From NCBI GenBank assembly GCA_964392615.1, contig CAYMRB010000056.1, forward strand, positions 1 through 31,912: a stretch of 31,912 bases of DNA, given 5' to 3'. Under the pieces are notes generated by a model. The model saw nothing but the letters and a program-made list of their open reading frames with translations. It had not been told where the DNA came from and made no database searches. This document shows positions 25,163-31,842 of this stretch, in pieces (the first letter of the stretch is position 1; each line of letters starts with the position of its first letter). Position numbers and translations under genes: made by a program. The stretch is from CAYMRB01 sp964392615 (lineage in GTDB: Bacteria > Planctomycetota > UBA8108).

Positions 25163-26416
25163 TTACGCCTGCTTGAAGACGACCGAGGCGTTGTGTCCCC
25201 CGAAGCCGAAGCTGTTGCTTACGGCGACGTCGACGCGTTGATCTCGCGCCTCGTGCGGGATGTAGTCGAGGTCGCAGTTCGGATCGGCGTTGTCGAGGTT
25301 CAGCGTCGGCGGAACGACGTTGTGGCGAATCGCCTGGATCGCGATGATCGCCTCGACGGCCCCTGCGGCCCCGATCAGATGGCCGGTCATGCTCTTCGTC
25401 GAGCTGACGGGCACCGACGCCGCGGTGTCGCCGAACGCGCGCTTGATCGCGAGCGTCTCCATCGGATCGTTCGAGATCGTCGACGTGCCGTGCGCGTTGA
25501 TATAGCCGACGTCCGCCGGGGTGACCTGCGCGAGGCGGAGCGCGTTCGCGATCGCGCGTCCGGCACCGACGGCCTCCGGGTCGGGCGCGGTCTTGTGGTA
25601 CGAGTCGCAGGTTTGGCCGTAGCCCGCAAGGACGGCGTAAATCGGCGCGCCGCGCTTCTCGGCGTGCGCGCGCTCCTCGAGGACGAGGATGCCCGCGCCC
25701 TCGCCCATGACGAAGCCGCTGCGGTCGCGATCGAACGGCCGGCAGGCCTTCGTCGGATCGCCGTTGACTCGCGTCAGGGCCTTCAGATTGCCGAACGTCG
25801 CGAGCGCCAGCGGGGTGACGGTCGCCTCGGAGCCTCCCGCGATCATCACGTCGGCGGTCCCGTCACGGATGCACCGCGCGGCGAAGGCGAGCGCGTCGTT
25901 GCCGGACGAACACGCCGTCGAGACAGCGCAGACCGGCCCCTGAAGGCCGTACATCAGCGCCACCTCGTTCGCACCGACGTCGGGAACTGCCGACGGGACG
26001 AGCGTGGGCGAGACGCGCTTGTATCCGTGCCGGACGATGTTGTCCGCCTGGACCTCGATCGAGCGCAGGCCACCGATCCCGGTCCCGATGATCACACCGG
26101 TCGACTCCGGGTCGAGCCCGTCCTCGACGAGCTCGCCTCCCGACGCCAGTCCGCTGTGGCCCAGCGCCTGCGAGGCGGCTGCCATGGCGTACTGCACGAA
26201 GAAGTCGAGGCGGCGGGCGTTCTTCGGGTCGATACCGTAGCTCTCCGGCGCGAAGTCGAGAATCTGCCCGCTGATGTGGACCGGAAGGTCCGAGGTGTCG
26301 AACTTCGAGACCTTGGCGACCCCCGAGCGGCCCGAACAGAGGCTGTCCCACAGACTATCGACGGACATGCCACAGGGTGTGACGCACCCCATTCCGGTCA
26401 CGGCGACTTCACGCAT
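25163..26416 (-). CDS. fabF: Beta-ketoacyl-ACP synthase II
   Basis: Elongating condensing enzyme of type II fatty acid synthesis (malonyl-ACP + acyl-ACP to 3-ketoacyl-ACP), cytosolic. 417 residues, normal length. Starts REVAVTGMGCVTPCG. The catalytic triad is visible: Cys in STACSSGNDAL, His in NAHGTST and His in KSMTGHLIGAAGA; the C-terminal loop is NSFGFGGHN. ATG 26416 is chosen for homology and a GGGAG site about 7 nt upstream; the frame is open to 26710, but that part is Arg-rich and lies under the promoter. No acpP or other fab gene is adjacent; instead a lipoprotein gene follows 2 bp after the stop. A palindrome-bearing promoter lies ~150 bp upstream. Confidence 0.97.
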   Translation of the reverse strand: MREVAVTGMGCVTPCGMSVDSLWDSLCSGRSGVAKVSKFDTSDLPVHISGQILDFAPESYGIDPKNARRLDFFVQYAMAAASQALGHSGLASGGELVEDGLDPESTGVIIGTGIGGLRSIEVQADNIVRHGYKRVSPTLVPSAVPDVGANEVALMYGLQGPVCAVSTACSSGNDALAFAARCIRDGTADVMIAGGSEATVTPLALATFGNLKALTRVNGDPTKACRPFDRDRSGFVMGEGAGILVLEERAHAEKRGAPIYAVLAGYGQTCDSYHKTAPDPEAVGAGRAIANALRLAQVTPADVGYINAHGTSTISNDPMETLAIKRAFGDTAASVPVSSTKSMTGHLIGAAGAVEAIIAIQAIRHNVVPPTLNLDNADPNCDLDYIPHEARDQRVDVAVSNSFGFGGHNASVVFKQA

Positions 26417-26564
26417 TCGGGTCTCCCGACTCTCTCCGGCGACGCGACCCGCCCTCCCGGCCGCGCACGACGGCTCGACAGGGTCCGGACGCTCTTCTCT
26501 CTTCCCTTCTCTCCCTCCTCCTCCCGCCGCTCCCGGGGGGCAGCGGTCGGCCGGAAGCCCTGCG

Positions 26565-26592
26565 ATTGTAGGAACGCGTTCCGAAAAAGCAA
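26565..26592 (-). promoter_or_regulatory. Candidate fabF promoter with a 12-bp palindromic operator
   Basis: On the minus strand TTGCTT (26587-26592) and TACAAT (26565-26570) are 16 bp apart. The spacer contains the perfect palindrome GGAACGCGTTCC (26571-26582). A regulator bound there would block polymerase. The start site would fall near 26558, giving a ~140-nt leader. The leader includes a long purine tract (minus strand of about 26490-26528). Confidence 0.55.
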
Positions 26593-26728
26593 CGGGCTCC
26601 TGGCGCGGGAGGCGTTCGAGAAAGTTACGGCGGACCGAGTCCGACCGTATTCGACGCTTGCGGAGGACTCGGCGGACGCTTCCGGCGCCTCTCGCAGTCC
26701 CCCTTGACAAGGACTATCGGCCGGTTCC

Positions 26729-26763
26729 GAAAAAGTCTTGAGCCTCGCAGCCGACTTTTTTTC
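26729..26763 (-). terminator. Rho-independent-type terminator of the SorC-like gene
   Basis: AAAAAGTC (26730-26737) and GACTTTTT (26753-26760) form an 8-bp stem around a 15-nt loop that itself contains short complementary stretches (GGCTGCGAGGCT). T-runs flank it on both strands, so it could act in both directions. It lies 58 bp past the stop of the regulator gene at 26821. Together with the fabF promoter it accounts for most of the 404-bp gap 26417-26820. The remainder shows nothing further. Confidence 0.65.
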
Positions 26764-26820
26764 ATACGCCCGCCCCCAAGCCATTGAAACAGCTCGCCTT
26801 ACAGAACTTTCCGCCCCGCT

Positions 26821-27996
26821 CTATTCGTCGTCGTCTCCGGGCGGGCCGAGAATCTCCAGCAGCGCCTCCGCGAGCGCGCGGTCGATCCAGAGCTCCTGGA
26901 CGAGCCCGCGGCGCACGACCTCGGTCACCACGTCGGCCTTGCCGGCGCCGAACGCTGCGACGACGATCCCCGGGTGGCCCTTTTCGTCCGCGGCGGCGCT
27001 GATCGCCTCGAGATGGGACAGCTTCAGCCCGTGCCAGTGACGGTTGATCTTCGCGAGGCGTCGTTTCTGGGGGGCGGTGAGGTTCGGGCGCGGCAGGAGG
27101 ACGCCGCCGACGTCGCCGACCACGAGCTTCTGGATCTCCTGCTGGGTCAGGCCGGCGCGCTTGTAGAGCATGCCGAACTTGCTGTACCCGAGCGCGCGAT
27201 GGGTCGGGCCGAGGCTCGTCAGCATGAGGTCGATGTCGCCGACCAGGCACTTCTTCGACTCGCCTTCGCCGACCGGCAGGAAGATATCGGCGAACGAGGA
27301 CATGCTTCGCAGGAGCTTGTCGACCGCCGCGACCTCGGCGTCGTTGAAGTCGATCGGCGCGAAGACCGGCACGCCCGACAGCGTGTAGAACGAGCCGCGC
27401 CCGCCGTTGATGAACTGATAGAGCCGAGTCGACAGCTGCGACGATGAAAACGAGACGTTGACGTCGCCAAGCGGGTCGCCGCACAGCGGGACGAAGCTGC
27501 GCCGTCGCTTGTCGCGGCTGTCATCCCAGAGAGCCTCGAGCGCGGTAATGATCCCCTGGATCGTCCGACCCCAAGTCACCCCCACGACGCGAGCCTCGGC
27601 GAGGAGCTGCGCGAAGCGCGGGGCGAACAGGTTCGCAAAGCGGGCGATGCGGCGATCGAGATCCGTCTCGTCGTCCGGCCCGCTGTCCCGCACCCGCAAC
27701 GAGCGCAGCCGCGAGTTCTTGAACCGCTTGCGAAACCGCGACTTCAGATCCTGGGGATACAGCAGGAGTTCGGCCTCCTGCCACGTCGACTCGCGGATGC
27801 GGCCTTTCAAGACCTTCGGCGTGCGAATCAACCAGCCGTGCTTCTCCGCCGTGTTCAACAGTCGCGACACGCCGGGCTGACTGATATCGAGCCGCTTCGC
27901 GATGTTCTTCTGGTCCACCCCGTCCGCGCAGAGGCGCGCCGCTGCGACCGTCTGCGCGGCGCGCAGGTCGTCGGGATCCGTCTTTCTCTTCGCCAT
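26821..27996 (-). CDS. SorC-family (sugar-binding) transcriptional regulator
   Basis: 391 residues, longer than the usual ~315. An N-terminal helix-turn-helix (residues ~10-58: AAARLCADGVDQKNIAKRLDISQPGVSRLLNTAEKHGWL) is followed by a linker and a SorC C-terminal effector domain. The latter includes the block VVGVTWGRTIQGI, a DIDLMLTSLGP stretch, VVGDVGGVLLPRP and the end block GHPGIVVAAFGAGKADVVTEVVRRGLVQELWIDRALAEALL. SorC proteins bind phosphosugars and control carbohydrate operons; no sugar genes are adjacent, so the target is unknown. GGAGG lies about 8 nt before ATG 27996. It is divergent from the sigma-factor gene across 225 bp, which holds an AT-rich patch near 28110-28150 where promoters are likely. 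Confidence 0.88.
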   Translation of the reverse strand: MAKRKTDPDDLRAAQTVAAARLCADGVDQKNIAKRLDISQPGVSRLLNTAEKHGWLIRTPKVLKGRIRESTWQEAELLLYPQDLKSRFRKRFKNSRLRSLRVRDSGPDDETDLDRRIARFANLFAPRFAQLLAEARVVGVTWGRTIQGIITALEALWDDSRDKRRRSFVPLCGDPLGDVNVSFSSSQLSTRLYQFINGGRGSFYTLSGVPVFAPIDFNDAEVAAVDKLLRSMSSFADIFLPVGEGESKKCLVGDIDLMLTSLGPTHRALGYSKFGMLYKRAGLTQQEIQKLVVGDVGGVLLPRPNLTAPQKRRLAKINRHWHGLKLSHLEAISAAADEKGHPGIVVAAFGAGKADVVTEVVRRGLVQELWIDRALAEALLEILGPPGDDDE

Positions 27997-28221
27997 CGAT
28001 TCGCCTCCAGAGCCGATGCGAGATCTTACCGAAAGAGCGAGAGCTTATGCACCAGGTTCGTTGCGTCGAATTCGTATGAGACCGGAACAACGATTCGCTC
28101 GAGAGCACGCCGTGAATAGAAATTCTCCTCTTGAAATAAATTGCCACTCTGGCATCCTGGGACGCTGCAGGCGTTAGCGAAGGTGGGCAGCGGCACGAAG
28201 TGAGAGCGCGGAGGGATGGCG

Positions 28222-28827
28222 ATGCCGGAGGATCCGAAGAAGCGCTTCTGGGAGCGTGATACGTGGAGCGACTCGGGCGCGGAGTGCGCGCTGAAGGAGG
28301 CCATCGCCGCGGCGTGGGCGACGGCATTCGCCAAGACGGGTGACAAGAACCTCGCGGATGACGGGAGCCAGGAAGCCGCCCTCGAGGTTCTGGCGAAGAA
28401 GAGCCCCAGCGATTTCAACGGCGCGATCCACCTCGTCCGCTACATGTGCCGTTGCGCTTTCTGCCGAGCGATCTCGCAGCTTCGCAAGGATCAGCGCTGC
28501 TGCCGCTACGGCGACGCCGTCGACCAGATCGTCGACGACCGGCTCGACCACACCCTGCTCGCCGAGTGGCGCGAGGCGGGAGAGCGCGCCCGGGCCGCGA
28601 TCGCGGCCCTCCCCCCCGACCGGCGGTGCATTCTCGAGGCGAAGCTGCGGGGCAGGACGGGCAAGAAGATCGCCGCGGACGTGGGGCTGTCCGAGGCGAC
28701 CGTATCGCGCCGGCTGGCGAAAATCCTCGACCAGCTGCGCGACGACACCGACCGGCAGGGGTGGGATTTCGGCGTGCTTGCGGCCGCCGTCTCCGATTTC
28801 GAGCACGGAGACGGCGGCCGCGAGTAG
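28222..28827 (+). CDS. Sigma-70-family (ECF-like) RNA polymerase sigma factor
   Basis: 201 residues. Residues ~30-95 fit a divergent sigma region 2. Residues ~120-175 (RAAIAALPPDRRCILEAKLRGRTGKKIAADVGLSEATVSRRLAKILDQL) are a clear region 4 helix-turn-helix. A cluster of cysteines lies in and after region 2 (YMCRCAFCRA, then RCC), which could bind metal or respond to redox; that is inferred. ATG 28222 is preferred over ATG 28216 because GGAGGG (28210-28215) is 6 nt from the former and abuts the latter. No anti-sigma factor gene is adjacent: upstream is the divergent SorC regulator, downstream the convergent E1 gene. Confidence 0.85.
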   Translation: MPEDPKKRFWERDTWSDSGAECALKEAIAAAWATAFAKTGDKNLADDGSQEAALEVLAKKSPSDFNGAIHLVRYMCRCAFCRAISQLRKDQRCCRYGDAVDQIVDDRLDHTLLAEWREAGERARAAIAALPPDRRCILEAKLRGRTGKKIAADVGLSEATVSRRLAKILDQLRDDTDRQGWDFGVLAAAVSDFEHGDGGRE

Positions 28828-28860
28828 ACAGCGGGCAGTCACGTCGGTCAGCCGAGCAGC

Positions 28861-28917
28861 CCGTTGAAAGAGGGCTCCGAGCGCGCCGCCATCTCGCCGG
28901 ATTGCCTTTTTCAACGG
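28861..28917. terminator. Long inverted repeat between sigma-factor and E1 genes
   Basis: CCGTTGAAA (28861-28869) and TTTCAACGG (28909-28917) form a perfect 9-bp stem around 39 nt. The right arm abuts the E1 stop codon, and the 3' side carries a short T-run (CCTTTTT) on the plus strand. It sits between two convergent stops and is most simply a terminator. The length of the loop and the sharp arms also fit a REP-like repeat. Confidence 0.45.
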
Positions 28918-29727
28918 TCAGCCGAAGTGGTGCGGCACGACGCGGGCCTCGAACACGTCGAAGCACGCCTCATCGTAGAGCACGGCCGCCTGCTCGGACG
29001 TGAGCAGGCGGTGGAACGCCGCGCCCATCACCGCTGCCGCGAAGAAGTTCGTGAACACGATCTGCGGTACGGTGCTCGCCGCGAGATCGACGCACGACGG
29101 GCCGGGCACCTCGTCCGCCGGATGGGCGATCTCCGGGTGGAAGCGTGTGATCGGCACGTTCAGGTCCCGCCCCTCGCTGCGCACGTAGACCTGGACGTTG
29201 CCGTACGTGCCCCGCTGCTCGCCCTCGACACCGTCGTTGCCGCCCGAGATCAGCACGACGTCGTCGAGCTGCTCGCACCGCGCTCCGATCAGCTTGCGCG
29301 TCGCGTGGTTGTCGACGCACGAGAACACGATGTCGCGCTCGACGATCAGCTGGTCGACGTTGTCCTCGTCCACGTAGCACTCGACCGGCCGCAGGTTCAG
29401 CCGCGGGCGGCCGAAAGCCGCGCTCAGCTGGCCGCAGACGAGCGCCGCCTTGTTGCCGAGGTCGGGGACCTCCATACGCGCCTGGTTGCGCTCCTCGAAG
29501 GTGTCGCCGTCGATCAGCGCGACGCGGATCTTCACGTCCTTCAGCGACGCAGCGAACATCGTCACGACCCGAGCCAGGAAGGACCCGATCCCGCCCAGAC
29601 CGACGATGACGATGCGGCCGTCCCGCAGCCTCTCCGCGTCGATGCCCGGAAACGGGCGCTCCGCGGCGACTTCGGGGGCGGAAGTCCCGCCGGCGGCCTC
29701 ACTTGCTGTAGGTGTTGCGCGTACCAT
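28918..29727 (-). CDS. ThiF-type E1-like activating enzyme of a ubiquitin-like cassette
   Basis: 269 residues of a ThiF/E1 adenylation domain. Nucleotide loop: IVIVGLGGIGSFLARVV (residues 39-55). ATP-site block: ALIDGDTFEERNQARM (D73, D75, R80, N81, R84). Then FSCVDNHATRKLI. The motif GPSCVDLAASTVPQ places Cys212 where PRTRC-type ThiF proteins have a conserved 'PSC', the likely thioester cysteine. It would adenylate the C-terminus of the ubiquitin-like protein encoded three genes upstream and hand it to the E2-like protein. Its start overlaps the JAMM gene by 29 bp, and GGAG lies about 6 nt before ATG 29727. Family is sure; the catalytic Cys is inferred from position. Confidence 0.9.
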   Translation of the reverse strand: MVRATPTASEAAGGTSAPEVAAERPFPGIDAERLRDGRIVIVGLGGIGSFLARVVTMFAASLKDVKIRVALIDGDTFEERNQARMEVPDLGNKAALVCGQLSAAFGRPRLNLRPVECYVDEDNVDQLIVERDIVFSCVDNHATRKLIGARCEQLDDVVLISGGNDGVEGEQRGTYGNVQVYVRSEGRDLNVPITRFHPEIAHPADEVPGPSCVDLAASTVPQIVFTNFFAAAVMGAAFHRLLTSEQAAVLYDEACFDVFEARVVPHHFG

Positions 29728-30451
29728 CGCGGCTCCGTTCGTCCGTCTTCGACCGCGCGTAGCGGTACGGGTCCTTGTCGATGATCACCTGGTCCTGCCA
29801 CTCGAACGGCACCGGCGGCGGCTCACACGGCTCGACGGGGCCGAAGAACTCGTCGGGCATGATCCCGAAGCGCTGGCCGTCCATGACGAAGTCGATCCAG
29901 AAGCTCGGGCGGTCGCTGTCGACGTGACCTGCGATGATGTGCAGGCCGTCCTTGAACTCCTCGTCGCGCTGGTCGGTGGCGCTCGCGTACGCCGCCAGGT
30001 CGCCGTGGCTGTGGGCGTCGCCGAACACGACGTGGCCCGGCGGCAGCTCGGTCGGGTCGGTGTACTTGATGTCGGAAGCGGTGTACCACTTGCCGCTCCA
30101 CGACTCCCACATGCGGACGCGCTGCTCGGGGCAGTACCACACGAACCGCTTGTTGAGCACGTCGAAGAGCAGCACCAGCGCCGCCTCGCCGCCGTGCAGC
30201 TCGAACGCCCAGCGGAAGAAGGTCAGCATGCTCGCGACCATCTCGCCCGGAATCTCGGGGCACAGGAGGTCGCAGCCCTCACGGTGTGCGGCGAGACCGG
30301 CGGCCCAGTCGTCGACCCGAGCGCTCGTGCGGTAGAGCTCGGTGTGGCGCTCGAGGAACACGCCGTTCTCCGCGACGACGTAGCGCATGCTCCCGGCCGG
30401 CAGGGGCGGCAGCTGCGCGTCGGTCGTTTCCAAGACGATGTCGATGTCCAT
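29699..30451 (-). CDS. JAMM/Prok-JAB metallopeptidase of the ubiquitin-like cassette
   Basis: A ~250-residue protein with a perfect JAMM zinc motif: H147-S-H149, seven residues, S157, two residues, D160 (within GDAHSHGDLAAYASATDQRDE). It resembles PRTRC protein A in carrying an N-terminal extension before the JAB core. Such enzymes cut isopeptide or C-terminal peptide bonds after ubiquitin-like domains, so it could mature the neighbouring ubiquitin-like precursor, deconjugate products, or both. ATG 30451 is chosen for GGGAG 8 nt upstream; ATG 30472, 1 bp after the E2-like stop, is an alternative. The 3' end overlaps the E1 gene by 29 bp. The catalytic Glu of the fold could not be placed with certainty. 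Confidence 0.85.
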   Translation of the reverse strand: MDIDIVLETTDAQLPPLPAGSMRYVVAENGVFLERHTELYRTSARVDDWAAGLAAHREGCDLLCPEIPGEMVASMLTFFRWAFELHGGEAALVLLFDVLNKRFVWYCPEQRVRMWESWSGKWYTASDIKYTDPTELPPGHVVFGDAHSHGDLAAYASATDQRDEEFKDGLHIIAGHVDSDRPSFWIDFVMDGQRFGIMPDEFFGPVEPCEPPPVPFEWQDQVIIDKDPYRYARSKTDERSRDGTRNTYSK

Positions 30452-30473
30452 CCGGGTGACTCCCTTCTGCATC

Positions 30474-31358
30474 TCACGAGCTCGATTCGGCCGCCGGTGG
30501 CTGGCCGGTTCGGGCCATGAGGAGGTTGATCAGCTCGTCGGTGTCGGACAGGTCGCGCGGCTGCTGCTGGCGCCCGAGGTGGCGCTCGATGACGCCGCGC
30601 ACGGTCTTGCCCGTCGGCTTCCACGCGATGTCGAGGACGAAGCGCGGATCCTCGATCGAGCACTGCTCCCAGCGGCAGACGTCCCCGGCCACACGCGGGT
30701 CGAGGCCGTCCTCCGACGCCTTCGAGAAGCAGCTCTTGCCCTCGTTGTGCTCGGAGGACTGGTTGAACCCGCCCCCCCACAGGTGGGACAGAACGGCGTC
30801 GAGCTGCCGCAGCGGCGACAGCATCTGTCGCGCGCGCTCCGCGTCGATCGACCCCGCCGCGAGGGCAGCCTGGACCTGCTGCTGGAGCGCCTTGCCGAGG
30901 TACTGCGTGCAGAACCACGCGACGCAGCCGTACGAGTTCGGGCTGACGTTGAGCAGGTTGCACCAGTGGAGCTCGCTGTCGAGCCCGGTCAGCGGCTCGT
31001 TGCGGTAGAACACCTCGCAGCGGGGCGTCACGCGGCCGTTTGCGAACGGCACGACGACGACGACGTACGGCGTCGCGAGCCTGAAGTCGCGATAGAGCGC
31101 CTCCTCGCCGAGCGGGATCGGGCTCTCCGGGTCGAGCCAGCGGATCCAGCGCAGGGCCGGCTCGAGCTCGAGGACCCAGATCGTCTGCGCCCCGCACGTC
31201 ACGCGCCAGCGCGCGCACGGAGGGAGCGGTTCATCGGTCAGGCCGCGCATGGCCTCCGACTGGATCATGCCGATCACGTCGCTGCTGGACACGGACCGCG
31301 ACGCGGCCCCCGGCAGCTCGATCTCGACGGTCGAGTCGCAGAACGTCAGCTTCTCCAT
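30474..31358 (-). CDS. E2-like protein of the ubiquitin-like cassette (Prok-E2_D/PRTRC-B-like)
   Basis: 294 residues. The middle resembles the prokaryotic E2 family D: WRVTCGAQTIWVLELEP, a strand pair VVVVVPFANGRVTPRCEVFYRNEPL, then LHWCNLLNVSPNSYGCVAWFC. The cysteines after the 'NLLNV' block (C145 or C150; C133 before it) are candidates for the thioester site. The C-terminal part (LWGGGFNQSSEHNEGKSCFSKASEDG, then EDPRFVLDIAWKPTGKT) fits the conserved tail of these proteins. It would accept the ubiquitin-like protein from the E1. ATG 31358 has GGAGGG about 13 nt and GAGAGG about 5 nt upstream, and overlaps the ubiquitin-like gene by 13 bp. The call leans on context; similarity is modest. Confidence 0.6.
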   Translation of the reverse strand: MEKLTFCDSTVEIELPGAASRSVSSSDVIGMIQSEAMRGLTDEPLPPCARWRVTCGAQTIWVLELEPALRWIRWLDPESPIPLGEEALYRDFRLATPYVVVVVPFANGRVTPRCEVFYRNEPLTGLDSELHWCNLLNVSPNSYGCVAWFCTQYLGKALQQQVQAALAAGSIDAERARQMLSPLRQLDAVLSHLWGGGFNQSSEHNEGKSCFSKASEDGLDPRVAGDVCRWEQCSIEDPRFVLDIAWKPTGKTVRGVIERHLGRQQQPRDLSDTDELINLLMARTGQPPAAESSS

Positions 31359-31822
31359 CGCGCCTCTCCCTCCGGACGGGTGCCATCTCCGCGGAGTTGA
31401 GCCGCCGCGAAGCGGTCGGATCCGACTCCGCGCGCATGGGCTGCCCGCCAGCTGCCAGCACCACGGGCACGTCCGCCGGGGCAGCCCATGCGGCCCTTGA
31501 CGGACGAGCGCTGCACGAAGCTCAGCATGTTGTCCGTGTCCTGGAGCACGCGCTCGTCCTCATTCTCGACGATCTCGCCCGCGATGACGGCGACCGCGTC
31601 GGGCGAGATATTCATCTGGCGCTCGAACAGCCGGCGCGCCTGGGTGACGGTCAAGCCGCCGACGCGGAACGTGCCGGAGTGGATGCCGTGGTGGACGAGC
31701 AGCCCCTGGCCATCGCTGACCTGCGGGTTCGCGGCGGAGTCCGCATCCGGGGCGCCGCCGCCGATCGGGGCGTCGGCGAGAGGACGTTGGGTGCGGTCGA
31801 CTTCTCTGTGACGGACTTGCAT
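31346..31822 (-). CDS. Ubiquitin-like protein (Prok_Ub type) with repeat-derived C-terminal tail
   Basis: 158 residues. Residues 1-45 are a disordered-looking Ala/Gly/Asp extension. Residues ~50-110 are a beta-grasp domain of the Prok_Ub/PRTRC-C kind: GTFRVGGLTVTQARRLFER, AVAVIAGEIV, then VLQDTDNMLSFVQRSSVKG, where the family normally ends shortly after the last strand. From residue 111 the frame runs through a palindromic repeat (31390-31491), giving an Arg/Gly/Ala-rich tail unlike the rest, and ends overlapping the E2-like start. Cleavage after Gly110 would expose a KG end. AAAGGA lies 7 nt before ATG 31822, which supports that start; the frame stays open to the window edge through a Ser-Asp repeat. 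It is the first gene of the cassette within this window. Confidence 0.8.
   Translation of the reverse strand: MQVRHREVDRTQRPLADAPIGGGAPDADSAANPQVSDGQGLLVHHGIHSGTFRVGGLTVTQARRLFERQMNISPDAVAVIAGEIVENEDERVLQDTDNMLSFVQRSSVKGRMGCPGGRARGAGSWRAAHARGVGSDRFAAAQLRGDGTRPEGEARWRS
31390..31491 (-). repeat. Palindromic dispersed repeat, copy B, inside the ubiquitin-like gene
   Basis: 102 bp matching copy A (19491-19596). Stem 1: CGCGGAGT (31390-31397) with ACTCCGCG (31425-31432), enclosing CCGC-GAA-GCGG. Stem 2: a perfect 13-bp pair GCATGGGCTGCCC (31434-31446) with GGGCAGCCCATGC (31479-31491), 32-nt loop. It keeps the ubiquitin-like frame open and begins exactly after the codons for the domain's last Gly-Arg. 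Confidence 0.8.
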
Positions 31823-31842
31823 GGACGGTTCCTTTCGATCGA

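Noticed and set aside
28918..31822. Reading the ThiF/JAMM genes as a molybdopterin, thiamine or cysteine synthesis locus
   Set aside because: Those loci pair ThiF/MoeB with ThiS/MoaD sulfur carriers and lack an E2-like gene; here an E2-like protein and a Prok_Ub-type protein are co-encoded.
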